Shown here: piece after piece, positions 6,116 to 13,708 of the stretch
How positions within the stretch are numbered: position 1 is the stretch's first letter
How the letters are laid out: the number at the start of each line of letters is the position of its first letter
IMG/VR virus record: IMGVR_UViG_3300034378_000102
Coordinates: 1 to 25,511 of that record
Strand: one strand, 5' to 3'
DNA length: 25,511 nucleotides
Source of the DNA: a virus
Notes under the pieces: generated by a model
What the model saw: the letters and a program-made list of their open reading frames with translations, nothing else
What the model was told of the DNA's origin: nothing
The model's database searches: none
Made by a program: the position numbers and the translations under genes

Positions 6116-6283
6116 CCCGAAGAGAAGAAAAAGAAAAGGCCAATGACTCCGGAAGAGGAGGACCGCCGGGAAATAGAGGAAGAGATCGCCAAGATAACCA
6201 GGGAATACCCTGGCCGAAAAAAGAAAAAACAAGAAGACTGGGAGGATGAGGATGAAGGAAAAGTCTTTATCTCAGACGTCTGA
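5765..6283 (+). CDS. Hybrid ORF: portal N-terminal fragment fused to terminase C-terminal tail
   Basis: A 172-residue ORF made of two borrowed parts. Residues 28-115 resemble the N terminus of the downstream portal: GLFP at 38-41, NSSY at 87-90 and DACVRQIAQDVVGQGW at 92-107, the last identical in the portal at 76-91. Residues about 121-172 resemble the terminase tail: EEDRREIEEEIAKITR against QEDRVEIEEEIARVTR, and DEDEGKVF against DEEDEGKVY. This is the product expected at the joint of a tandem duplication spanning the terminase/portal boundary. ATG 5765 has GGGGAG seven bases before it and is preferred over TTG 5750. It lacks the portal core, so it cannot form a portal. It could be a relic, or a small protein that interferes with or assists terminase-portal docking. 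Confidence 0.7.
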   Translation: MKKTKVKSTTATSKSRSRPAKSGDGDRGEVFFLSTSKGLFPATILKAAETPSRAASKQLKQQARWLSDQGLVQHPYDVSGMLYLMDNSSYLDACVRQIAQDVVGQGWKIKAKANVAKPEEKKKKRPMTPEEEDRREIEEEIAKITREYPGRKKKKQEDWEDEDEGKVFISDV

Positions 6284-6551
6284 ACAGGACGAAGGCAAAG
6301 TCTATTTTATAAAAACCGACAAGGGACTCTTTCCCCTCTCGGTTCTGAGGGGTGCCGAGAAGAAACCCAAGACCGAACAGATCAAGCCGAAGAAGTGGTT
6401 GACCGAGCATGGCATGGTCCCCCATCCCTTCAACGTGGATGGGCTTCTGACCTTGGAGGAGAACTCAAGTTATTTCGACGCCTGTGTCCGGCAGATCGCT
6501 CAGGATGTGGTTGGCCAAGGATGGGAGATCAAGGTCAAAGAGGGAGTGAAG
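6122..6551 (+). repeat. Terminase tail/portal head duplication, copy 2
   Basis: Copy 2 encodes the second terminase-like tail (in frame at the end of the hybrid ORF) and the true portal N terminus (residues about 15-100). Both copies keep the same overlapping-gene arrangement, with the portal start nested in the terminase tail in another frame. Boundaries are by eye. Confidence 0.85.
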
Positions 6552-7742
6552 GAACACAAGGAAGAGGATCGCCAAAGGGTCAAGGACTTTCTCCTGGATC
6601 CGAATGAAACGGATGAGGATATAACCGACATCATAAAGAAAGCGATGGTGGACTGGGGATCCGTTGGATGGTGGGGACTGGAGGTAGAACGAGATCCACC
6701 GATCGAGGGCAAAGTCATCGGGCTTTGGCAGATCCCGGCTCACACTCTTTATATCAATGAGGATATGATGCGCTATGCTCAACTCCGGAACGCAAAGAGG
6801 GTCTGGTTCACAAAGTATGGATCCGGACTCCGGATCTCATCGAAGACCGGCAAAGAGGTCAAAGGGAAAAAGAACCTCGCCCATGAATTGATCTACCAGT
6901 TCGAGTATTATCAGAAGTCAGATTACTATGGCCGGCCAAACATCCTGCCGGCTGTGGGCGCTGTGATGGGATTGATCGGTGTCCGGGATTATAACCTGGC
7001 TTTCTTCGACAACTATGGAGTGCCGGCTGCGCTTGTGGTCCTCACCGGTCGATGGTCGGCAGAGGCAGCCAGACAGATAACAAATTTCCTGGACGTGGAG
7101 ATCAAAGGATCCTCCAATGCTCACAAGACCCTGGTCCTAAAACCGCCGGCCAACGGAAAGGTCGAATGGAAGCCCTTGAACGTGAAGACAGAAGAGGCCG
7201 GGTTTAAACTGTATCTGAAGATCCTCCGGGATGAGGTTCTCTCCGCTTATAAGATGCCTCCCTACCGGATCGGGATCGCAGAGACTGGATCTCTAGGTGG
7301 ATCCATCGCCGGGGAGTCAACGAAGATCTACGCTCAGTCAATCATCCAACCGCTCAAGATGCTGACTGGCCGGATCATAACAAACAAGGTCGTCCGGGAT
7401 GGGTTAGACATCAAGGACTTTTATTTTGAATGGAACAAGCTCGACACCAGGGATCACGATGCCCTGGTCAAGCGTCTCCAGATCCTGTTTATGATGGGCG
7501 CTGTGACTCCGAATCAGATCCGGAAAGAGATGGGATGGGAACCCCGGAAGGATCCGGAGGGGAATCAATACTACATAGCAGCCAACTTCCTGCCGGCTGG
7601 AGAGGAGTCAGTCGAGAAGAGGGAGGCCATAATGATGGCAGCCCTGGAGGAGCTTGGAGGGAAGATCCAGACTTTTATAGATTCCGATCAGGAAGGGAAA
7701 GAAAGGTTCAATCAAATAATAAACGAAGGCAAGGAGGACTAA
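6252..7742 (+). CDS. Portal protein (Phage_portal family, PBSX/HK97-like)
   Basis: Forms the dodecameric ring at one capsid vertex through which DNA enters and leaves. The protein has 496 residues, a normal length. Supporting features are the N-terminal NSSYFDAC...GQGW block, the clip/stem part with YYGRPNILPAVGAVMGLI and DNYGVPAALVVLTG, and the YKMPPYRIGIAE...SIAGESTKIYAQSIIQPL block typical of Phage_portal proteins. Next come FYFEWNKLDTRDHD and GAVTPNQIRKEMGWEP, a very common portal C-terminal signature. ATG 6252 is preferred over ATG 6246 because GGAGG (6241-6245) is six bases upstream. From here on the DNA is richer in GATC and GGATCC than the terminase gene. Confidence 0.93.
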   Translation: MKEKSLSQTSEQDEGKVYFIKTDKGLFPLSVLRGAEKKPKTEQIKPKKWLTEHGMVPHPFNVDGLLTLEENSSYFDACVRQIAQDVVGQGWEIKVKEGVKEHKEEDRQRVKDFLLDPNETDEDITDIIKKAMVDWGSVGWWGLEVERDPPIEGKVIGLWQIPAHTLYINEDMMRYAQLRNAKRVWFTKYGSGLRISSKTGKEVKGKKNLAHELIYQFEYYQKSDYYGRPNILPAVGAVMGLIGVRDYNLAFFDNYGVPAALVVLTGRWSAEAARQITNFLDVEIKGSSNAHKTLVLKPPANGKVEWKPLNVKTEEAGFKLYLKILRDEVLSAYKMPPYRIGIAETGSLGGSIAGESTKIYAQSIIQPLKMLTGRIITNKVVRDGLDIKDFYFEWNKLDTRDHDALVKRLQILFMMGAVTPNQIRKEMGWEPRKDPEGNQYYIAANFLPAGEESVEKREAIMMAALEELGGKIQTFIDSDQEGKERFNQIINEGKED

Positions 7743-8057
7743 ATGCCAATCATCGTCGTCTTAAAAAACCCACCTATCACCCTGGCTGTGAAAGGAAAAA
7801 TCGACCAAGCGTATCTTCAGAAATGCCGAGTGTTCGACGCAGTAGTCGAAGAGGCTATTGATGGGATGCCTATGATTATCCCGATCAAGCTCGACTCTAA
7901 CATCGCCTACATCAAAGAGATCTCCGAGGAAGAGTATAAGGAACTCGAGGCTGAAAAGGAAAAGAGAAAGACTCAGCAGGGAGGCCAGATTGTCCGGCCA
8001 GATGTTACGATGGGACCGCCAGGGAGAGGATTCAGGAGGCAGAGAGGACAGCATTGA
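7743..8057 (+). CDS. Hypothetical protein between portal and minor head protein
   Basis: A 104-residue protein that starts immediately after the portal stop, with AAGGAGG upstream. The N-terminal 60 residues alternate hydrophobic strands (PIIVVLKNPPITLAV, MPMIIPIKL). Then comes a highly charged helix (EEEYKELEAEKEKRK) and a basic Gly/Arg tail (GPPGRGFRRQRGQ). The family is not recognised. Small genes at this position often encode head accessory proteins. The stop overlaps the next start (TTGA). Confidence 0.6.
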   Translation: MPIIVVLKNPPITLAVKGKIDQAYLQKCRVFDAVVEEAIDGMPMIIPIKLDSNIAYIKEISEEEYKELEAEKEKRKTQQGGQIVRPDVTMGPPGRGFRRQRGQH

Positions 8058-8902
8058 ATGAGATCCTAGTCGATATCCACAAGTCAATCTACGTTGCGCT
8101 GGAGAAGCTCAACTACCGGCAACGAAGGCGCCGGCAGTTTCTACTCAATCAAAGGAAATACGAGCGAGCCTTGCGGAGCGCAGCCAATGAGTTCTTCGCC
8201 TTCCTAACAAAAGAGGTCCGGAAGGGACTTGGCCGGGCGAGAGGAAAGACTCCTTCCGCAATCGTTGAGAGCATGGCCAACTGGGGATACATCAAGGGAG
8301 AGGGACGGAAGATCTTTAACGGTCCCCTGTCCAGAATTGCAGCCTCCGGATCCGATGCTGTGGGGAGGTTTGAAAAGCAGGAAAGGACCGATCCGATCGG
8401 ACAGGCTTCTACATCCTGGGCGAACTCCCATGCCGGAAGCCTAGTGGCCGGCCTGACCAATGAGACCATGCAAGCTCTAAGGACTGTGGTCCGGACCGGG
8501 ATCGACCAAGGAAAGTCAATCCCTGAGATTGCCAGGGAACTCCGGCCAATCATCGGACTCAACAATCAACAGGCCGGCGCTGTGGGGAGCCTGGCCACGA
8601 AGCTCGAGGAGGAGGGATTGGCTCAAGCGGATATCGACAAGGCGCTTGACCGCTACATGAATAAAGCGCACCTGTCCAGGGCTTTGACCATAGCCAGGAC
8701 AGAGACTGCGAGCGCTCTCAATGAGGGCGCTATTATTGGATACAAGGATGCTGGTATAAAGAGGCTCATGAGAGTAGAGGATCCTGATTGCTGTGAGCGT
8801 TTCTGCCAGGATCATCAAGGACAAATCTATACAATCGGCGAGGCATCCGGGGTCCTTCCGGCTCATCCAAACTGTGAGGGGACCTGGGTGTCTGCTGAAT
8901 GA
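8054..8902 (+). CDS. Minor head protein (SPP1 gp7 / Mu gpF-like head morphogenesis)
   Basis: A 282-residue protein with a C-terminal Phage_Mu_F domain. ARTETASALNEG begins near residue 214, followed by YKDAGIKRLMRVEDPDCCERFC (243-251) and a closing LPAHPNCEGTW (HPNC at 271-274). These are the usual R-T-E-x-x-x-x-N-x-G, aspartate/cysteine and HPxC elements. Family members bind the portal and are injected or retained inside the head. The N terminus is basic and helical. The start appears to be TTG 8054, overlapping the previous stop, with a GAGAGGA site; no in-frame ATG is nearby. Gene order after the portal fits exactly. Confidence 0.88.
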   Translation: MNEILVDIHKSIYVALEKLNYRQRRRRQFLLNQRKYERALRSAANEFFAFLTKEVRKGLGRARGKTPSAIVESMANWGYIKGEGRKIFNGPLSRIAASGSDAVGRFEKQERTDPIGQASTSWANSHAGSLVAGLTNETMQALRTVVRTGIDQGKSIPEIARELRPIIGLNNQQAGAVGSLATKLEEEGLAQADIDKALDRYMNKAHLSRALTIARTETASALNEGAIIGYKDAGIKRLMRVEDPDCCERFCQDHQGQIYTIGEASGVLPAHPNCEGTWVSAE

Positions 8903-8913
8903 GGAGGTGAAAC

Positions 8914-9642
8914 ATGGCTTGGAAATTTAACCCTTTCACCGGGCAACTCGATTACTATGAATCCGGAGAGGTCGTGGTCACTCCGGAGTCCATCCAGTTC
9001 CGGGATGACTTCGATGACGCATCTGTTTACTGGGCTTGGAGACAAAATCCTGGATCCGCCGGGACAATCACCGAGGCTGGAGATGTTTTGACTCTAAGCA
9101 TAACTAGCGCCCTTGGGAGAGACTGGAGACAGAGTGAGTGGGACGAGTCACCACGAATCTTCGTGGGTCTTTGTGGATACCCTGCGATTGTCGAAACCAA
9201 GATCAATTCCTTTACAGTAAACGATGGAATCAGCGCTTACATCTTTGCCTCGTATAATCCGGGATACGACTATAAAGACGGAACCTGGATCCTGGCCAGG
9301 GAAAGATCTAGCGTCGGGGGATGGAACGGACTGGCTGCATGGGCAAACAATGTCTATGAGGCAACCAACGCTGTGACCACTATGCCGATCTGGTTGAGAT
9401 TGAAAATCGGAAGCTCCTCCACTTATTACAGCGACAGAGTTATCATGGAATATAGCACAGACGGAGAAACCTGGGTCAATCTGGCAACGGTGGAATCAAA
9501 CCTTGCTGGAGCTGCCGGCATTGATCTCCATGTGGGTTTAGGTTTGTGCAACAAGGTCCAGTTGGAGGGAGGCGCTGCCGGAGACGCTCCATTTGAATAT
9601 TTCCGGATGTATCGGGACTTCGGTCCATACTATTCACCGTAA
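8914..9642 (+). CDS. Concanavalin A-like (jelly-roll) domain protein, probable virion decoration protein
   Basis: A 242-residue protein with a very strong ribosome site (AGGAGGTGAAAC before ATG 8914), suggesting high expression. It begins MAWKFNPFTGQLDYYE, a start often seen on phage structural proteins. It continues as a beta-rich domain with the DDFDD..YW...GTITEAGDVLTLSI pattern and LRLKIGSS...YSTDGETWVNL, typical of LamG/DUF1349-like carbohydrate-binding folds. No transmembrane segment is seen. It could decorate the head and bind surface glycans. The fold assignment is from pattern only, and the glycan-binding role is inferred. Confidence 0.65.
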   Translation: MAWKFNPFTGQLDYYESGEVVVTPESIQFRDDFDDASVYWAWRQNPGSAGTITEAGDVLTLSITSALGRDWRQSEWDESPRIFVGLCGYPAIVETKINSFTVNDGISAYIFASYNPGYDYKDGTWILARERSSVGGWNGLAAWANNVYEATNAVTTMPIWLRLKIGSSSTYYSDRVIMEYSTDGETWVNLATVESNLAGAAGIDLHVGLGLCNKVQLEGGAAGDAPFEYFRMYRDFGPYYSP

Positions 9643-9657
9643 AGAAGGGAGGTAACT

Positions 9658-9915
9658 ATGGCCAAGAAAGGCTTAAAATCACTCTCGATTAGCACAGATC
9701 AACTGGCGCAAAGGATCGAGTATGACGTGAATAACAACCCGATCTATATAGGCGAGACTTTCTCTTGCAATCAAAGGCAGCAGAGTCAGCCTGTATGGAG
9801 GATCAAGAGGATCTACTGGGACGCCAATCAGAATGCCTTTGCGACGCTCTGGGCTAACGGAGACATGAACTTTAAATTTCGTTGGGACCAACGAGCGACC
9901 TATACTTATGGATGA
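9658..9915 (+). CDS. Small conserved phage structural-region protein
   Basis: An 85-residue beta-rich protein with a strong GGGAGG ribosome site. The pattern IEYDVNNNPIYIGE...PVWRIKRIYWD...WANGDMNFKFRWDQRATYTYG is a familiar small-protein type found in the head and tail gene blocks of many tailed phages, usually annotated as hypothetical. It may be a small decoration or connector-associated protein. Function is unproven. It shares ATGA with the next gene. Confidence 0.7.
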   Translation: MAKKGLKSLSISTDQLAQRIEYDVNNNPIYIGETFSCNQRQQSQPVWRIKRIYWDANQNAFATLWANGDMNFKFRWDQRATYTYG

Positions 9916-10082
9916 AAGTCCGACCGAAGCCTAGCATCATCTCAGATGAGAAATGTCCTCGCTGTGGATCCGGGATGTTTAGGAAACCGGCTTGCTGTGG
10001 GATGAGGAGACAAGGATGGAAGACCGTCCTTAAATGTGTGAGAGCCAGATGCGCCTATAAACGTGGAGAGATAAAAGCATAG
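9912..10082 (+). CDS. Zinc-ribbon-like small protein
   Basis: A 56-residue protein with C15/C18 (CPRCGSG), C28/C29 and C42/C47 (KCVRARC), a zinc-ribbon arrangement on a basic background. The start at ATG 9912 overlaps the previous stop (ATGA); the longer TTG 9882 version lies inside the previous gene and has no better ribosome site. A nucleic-acid or protein-binding role is plausible but not shown. Confidence 0.65.
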   Translation: MKVRPKPSIISDEKCPRCGSGMFRKPACCGMRRQGWKTVLKCVRARCAYKRGEIKA

Positions 10083-10106
10083 TGAGGATAGCTTAGGAGG
10101 AAAGGC

Positions 10107-13100
10107 ATGAAGATAGAAGACATGAATCCTGAGAGCTTAGGGAAGGCTCCGGATAAAGAGCTTTATAGTCTGCGCCTTCGATTTGTCCAGTTGTTTAACA
10201 AGTTCTTCTTTGGGAATAACAGGGAGAAAGCCAACAGCCTGGAGAGGAAAGACATGCTCTCCAAGTATAGGATCCTGATAAAAGAGATGAATACCAGGGA
10301 CCTCCGGACCATGAAGGAGACGAACATCGACCGGGCTGTGTTCAAAAATGCGATGCTCGGAGTGGATGTCCCAAGCATGGGCGAGTTTGTGGTCGTAGAA
10401 AATTACATCTCCATCGGAGGATCCTTTGTCAAAGATCCAAAGGGAGCCGAAGATGTCGATGTCATAATCAGGGATCAATCAGCAAGTCGAGATGAAGGAC
10501 TCGAGCTAAAGATTGGCCGGACCATCAGGACCAAGACCAAAAAGGATCCACATTTTGTCTATTCCCCGAAGGGTCCACATAGCTCTTACATTCCGCTTTT
10601 TGATCTAGTTCTAAGGAACCGCTCGGAGACAAAAAAGGTGGAGGTCAAAGAGGCTCTGGCCAAGATTGAAAAACAAAGTCAGGAGTATTTCGCTCAGTTG
10701 GATAACTGGGATGAGATCCTGCTCAGGGATAACTATGAAGTGATTAAAGCCCTGGATCAAGGATCCGTTCTGGATCTAGGCTGTGGGACCGGAAGGCTCC
10801 TCAAACTCCTGGAGCAAAGCGGAAGGCAAGTCGAAGGAGTGGACAAGAATGATATCGCCCTGGGCTTCTGCAAGAAGAAAGGGCTAACCGTTCACAAGTT
10901 AGATCTGGAGGATGGGACTCTTCCTTTTGAGGATGCTTCTTTCGATAATGTGATCTCAGTTCATGCCCTGGAACACCTCACAAACATCGAGCCGATGGTC
11001 AAAGAAGCCAAGCGAGTGGGAAGGAAGAAAGTCATCCTCTTGATTCCGCTCGGCCAAAGATGGGATAAGACCCACAAGCAGAAGTTCGACACGATCGACG
11101 ATCTGGAGAAAACTCTGGGATCCGGTTGGAAAATGAAGGAAATCAAGGACACCGATTCTGCATTGGCCTCCTGCCGGGTCCTGGAGAAAAAGACACTCAA
11201 GCCCCTCCAGAGATTCGTTCCCTTAAAGATGGGCAGAGGCTATGCGATGGGAGAGCAATTCGATATCGAGGAGATGTGGGACAAGTGGGCGAAAGCCTAT
11301 GTGGATCGGGGGATCCCATTGGCAGTTCAGAAAAAGTTCTCCGGATGGAGGGTTGTCCTGCAGCTTGGAGGCGAGGATAAGACCCTGATCTATTTTGAGG
11401 ACTCAAAAAAAGATCGATCCAAACAGTTCCCGGATCTGACTGCGGAACTCAAGACGATAAAAAAGCCGGTGATCCTGGATGCAGAACTCGAGGCTCTAAC
11501 TCCTGGAGGGGATCCGATCCCTCGGAAGGATCTAGCATACTGGGGAGACAACCCGACTGTGCCAAGAGAATTTGAGACTCCCGGCGGAGTTAAAGGCCGG
11601 TATATCTGCAACGTCTTTGACATCCTCTACTGTGAGGGCGAGGATCTCCATGATCGGGAATACAGGGACAGGAGAGAACAGTTGAAAAAGCTGTTCGGAG
11701 CCTTTGATTTCAAGCTCCTGAAAATGGTCCCGGAGATCGTGGTCAAATCAAAGGATGAGTTTGTCAAGGCGATAAAGAAAGTTTCAGATCTTCCAGGATC
11801 CGAAGGAGCGGTTGTTAAAACTGTGACCGGGAACTATCCTCTCACCGGCCAGTCTCCCACATGGGCGAAGATCAAAACCATAGTGGAGTTTAAAGTCCAG
11901 GTCCTTGAACAGATCCCGGTGAAAGATAAAGACACCTATGTTTACCGGATCGGATATCTAAGCGATGGCGAGATCAAGGAGATGGGAAAGACCTATAACA
12001 CGAAGATGAAGGCATCGAAGGGAGACATCCTCACGATCTCGGCGCAGGAAATTATCCCGAAGGTGGGCAAGGATGGAAAGCTGGAGATCTCTGCCATAGC
12101 TCCAGGAGTCCGGGATAAGGATATCTCCAGGAAGAAACCGGAGACTGCCAAGGAGATCGCAAGCCGGGCAAATAGAGCCGGGATCCTCCAGGTTACTCCC
12201 GACCAGGAAAAGGATCTCCGCTCTCAAGGATTGATAAAACAGGATGAGGGAGTTGGAGGAGAGTTCGGAAACATAGATTTCACCGAAGGGATGAAAGGAA
12301 CCGGAGTCCTCCAGGCTCATATCATGGGAATAGAAGAGGAGAATATCGAGCGATTGAGACAAGGATGGGATCGGATCAAAGTCGCTAGAGGAGATCCTCG
12401 AAAACTCGGATCCGTTCTAAAGAGCATCCTGGGAGAGCAGGGCGTTCATCTCGATATAAGGCTCCGGCCTTCCGGTAAGGACTACTGGGAGGGCGGAGAG
12501 TTCATGGTCGGAAACATCTCCGGCCTTCCTAAAATGGCAGAGGCAAAGACCGGTCGGAAGTTGCGCTTTGCTTGGAAACAGAGCCGGGTTGGAGAGAAGA
12601 AAACAAAGATCGTCAGAGGACCCCTGAGTTGGATGGATGTCGGATGGAACAAGATCGAGATCATGGCACCCGGAGAGGTGGGAGCGACAGCCAATCTCCA
12701 TGCAGCGATAGTGACTTTGGATAAGTTCAAGTGGGAGATCTATCAGGCCGATGAACATGCAAAGAAGTTTCGCTTCTCAGACCGGATCATTGATGGGAAT
12801 TGGCTCTTTGCTTTCGTCCCGGTGGGTGAAGGAAAGAGAGTCTGGATGGCCTCGCTCCTGGATCCGGATGACCACACAAAACCCAAGCCGGTGGAGAAGC
12901 TGAGTCCTGCTCAAAGGAAAGAGTGTGATGCGGAGACAGAGAAGATCCGGGAGAGCGCAAAGACCGCAGTCTTTCCTCACAAATTCAAGCCGGCGAAATA
13001 CACCCACAAGAATGGTCATCCTCGATGCCTGATCTGTGGAGATGAGGAGAGGATAGGTGGGATCTGTCGGAAAGGAGCCTTCTTCAAATTCCTAAAGGTG

Positions 13101-13442
13101 GACAAGAAGCAACAGATAGTCGGAGGGATTGTCTATGCTCCAGGAGAGGAGGATTCCCAGGGAGACTACACAGATAAAAAAGAGATTGAAAAAGCGATGT
13201 ATCGGTTCATGGAGAAATACTCGAAGGACTCCAAGCGGATCAAGGTCATGCACAAGGGAGAGACTAAACACTTCCCGATCCTGGAGTGCTTCCAACCGGA
13301 CGCAGACATCAAAAAGGGAGGCCAGGAGATCAAGGCTGGATCCTGGTGGTTGATGATAAAGGTCCCGGATAAAGAGATCTGGAAACTTGTTGAGAATGGA
13401 TCCCTGACCGGATTTTCGATGGGGGGGCAAGCCTGGGCGTGA
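10107..13442 (+). CDS. Five-domain fusion: nucleotidyltransferase, methyltransferase, ATP-dependent ligase, LigD-PE-like, XkdF prohead protease
   Basis: An 1111-residue protein with AGGAGG upstream. (1) Residues 80-190: polymerase-beta-type nucleotidyltransferase, with GGS at 104-106, D116/D118 and third acid D166 (FDLVL). (2) 192-360: SAM methyltransferase, motif I VLDLGCGTG at 221-229, D246, then LPFEDASFDNVISVHALEHL. (3) 380-670: ATP-dependent DNA ligase; motif I KFSGWR at 410-415 (Lys410 nucleophile, Ser instead of Asp), LDAE 457-460, FDILY 504-508, EGAVVK 566-571, TWAKIK 585-590, then an OB fold. (4) 720-920: resembles the LigD 3'-phosphoesterase, with VLQAH (H738) and HLDIRLR (781-787). 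(5) C974, C977, C987: possible zinc site. (6) 997-1111: XkdF/Peptidase_S78_2 protease, with VMHKG (H1049) and GFSMGG (S1104). The protease should mature the procapsid. The other domains suggest DNA end repair. Domains 3 and 6 are firm, 1 and 2 good, 4 tentative. Confidence 0.9.
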   Translation: MKIEDMNPESLGKAPDKELYSLRLRFVQLFNKFFFGNNREKANSLERKDMLSKYRILIKEMNTRDLRTMKETNIDRAVFKNAMLGVDVPSMGEFVVVENYISIGGSFVKDPKGAEDVDVIIRDQSASRDEGLELKIGRTIRTKTKKDPHFVYSPKGPHSSYIPLFDLVLRNRSETKKVEVKEALAKIEKQSQEYFAQLDNWDEILLRDNYEVIKALDQGSVLDLGCGTGRLLKLLEQSGRQVEGVDKNDIALGFCKKKGLTVHKLDLEDGTLPFEDASFDNVISVHALEHLTNIEPMVKEAKRVGRKKVILLIPLGQRWDKTHKQKFDTIDDLEKTLGSGWKMKEIKDTDSALASCRVLEKKTLKPLQRFVPLKMGRGYAMGEQFDIEEMWDKWAKAYVDRGIPLAVQKKFSGWRVVLQLGGEDKTLIYFEDSKKDRSKQFPDLTAELKTIKKPVILDAELEALTPGGDPIPRKDLAYWGDNPTVPREFETPGGVKGRYICNVFDILYCEGEDLHDREYRDRREQLKKLFGAFDFKLLKMVPEIVVKSKDEFVKAIKKVSDLPGSEGAVVKTVTGNYPLTGQSPTWAKIKTIVEFKVQVLEQIPVKDKDTYVYRIGYLSDGEIKEMGKTYNTKMKASKGDILTISAQEIIPKVGKDGKLEISAIAPGVRDKDISRKKPETAKEIASRANRAGILQVTPDQEKDLRSQGLIKQDEGVGGEFGNIDFTEGMKGTGVLQAHIMGIEEENIERLRQGWDRIKVARGDPRKLGSVLKSILGEQGVHLDIRLRPSGKDYWEGGEFMVGNISGLPKMAEAKTGRKLRFAWKQSRVGEKKTKIVRGPLSWMDVGWNKIEIMAPGEVGATANLHAAIVTLDKFKWEIYQADEHAKKFRFSDRIIDGNWLFAFVPVGEGKRVWMASLLDPDDHTKPKPVEKLSPAQRKECDAETEKIRESAKTAVFPHKFKPAKYTHKNGHPRCLICGDEERIGGICRKGAFFKFLKVDKKQQIVGGIVYAPGEEDSQGDYTDKKEIEKAMYRFMEKYSKDSKRIKVMHKGETKHFPILECFQPDADIKKGGQEIKAGSWWLMIKVPDKEIWKLVENGSLTGFSMGGQAWA

Positions 13443-13671
13443 TTATCCTTTAAAACCCTTTAAATAAGGGGCAAATAAGGCGATTTAAAGGCCATATACC
13501 GCACTTTAGCCCAGGGCGCATATATCCCTATTAAAAAAGGGGGAGACAACCAAATAGGGCTTTAAATCTACCTCCCCAGAAAAACAAAGCTCTGAGAGCC
13601 TCGTAGAGCGAAGAACTCAAACTACCTAATGATATTATATGGCAGATTTACAGGGGAGAGAAAAAAAGTTC
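13443..13671. other. Non-coding gap, first part: TTTAAA repeats and folded RNA candidate
   Basis: Gene-free DNA between the protease and the promoter. It holds CCTTTAAA twice (13447-13454, 13457-13464), AAATAAGG twice (13462-13469, 13473-13480, 11-base period) and the pairing elements at 13457-13577. From 13578 to 13671 only weak small repeats are seen (GCTCT/AGAGC near 13590). No GATC occurs from 13443 to 13850, unlike the flanking genes. Confidence 0.7.
13457..13577 (+). ncRNA. Possible pseudoknotted structured RNA
   Basis: GATTTAAAG (13482-13490) pairs with CTTTAAATC (13560-13568). CCCTATT (13526-13532) pairs with AATAGGG (13553-13559), so the two helices abut without a gap. ATATA (13494-13498) pairs with TATAT (13521-13525). 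The loop GGGGAG (13540-13545) can pair with CTCCCC (13572-13577), which would make a pseudoknot. In competition, CCTTTAAAT (13457-13465) pairs perfectly with ATTTAAAGG (13483-13491). All pairings are read from the sequence; whether an RNA is made and folds this way is unknown. Confidence 0.4.
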
Positions 13672-13699
13672 TTGACAAACTACTTTCAATGTTTATAGT
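13672..13699 (+). promoter_or_regulatory. Sigma-70-type promoter for scaffold and capsid genes
   Basis: TTGACA (13672-13677) is a perfect -35 box. After 16 bases, TATAGT (13694-13699) is a near-consensus -10 box. Transcription would start near 13706, leaving a leader of about 145 bases before the scaffold ATG at 13851. It is the only near-consensus promoter I found in the window. It fits the need for strong capsid protein expression. Confidence 0.65.
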
Positions 13700-13708
13700 T
13701 TATTAACG

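Noticed and set aside
10107-13442. Intein or sequencing fusion of separate genes in the 1111-residue frame
   Set aside because: No intein splicing motifs are seen, and the frame stays open across linkers with uniform composition; separate internal starts with good ribosome sites were not evident.
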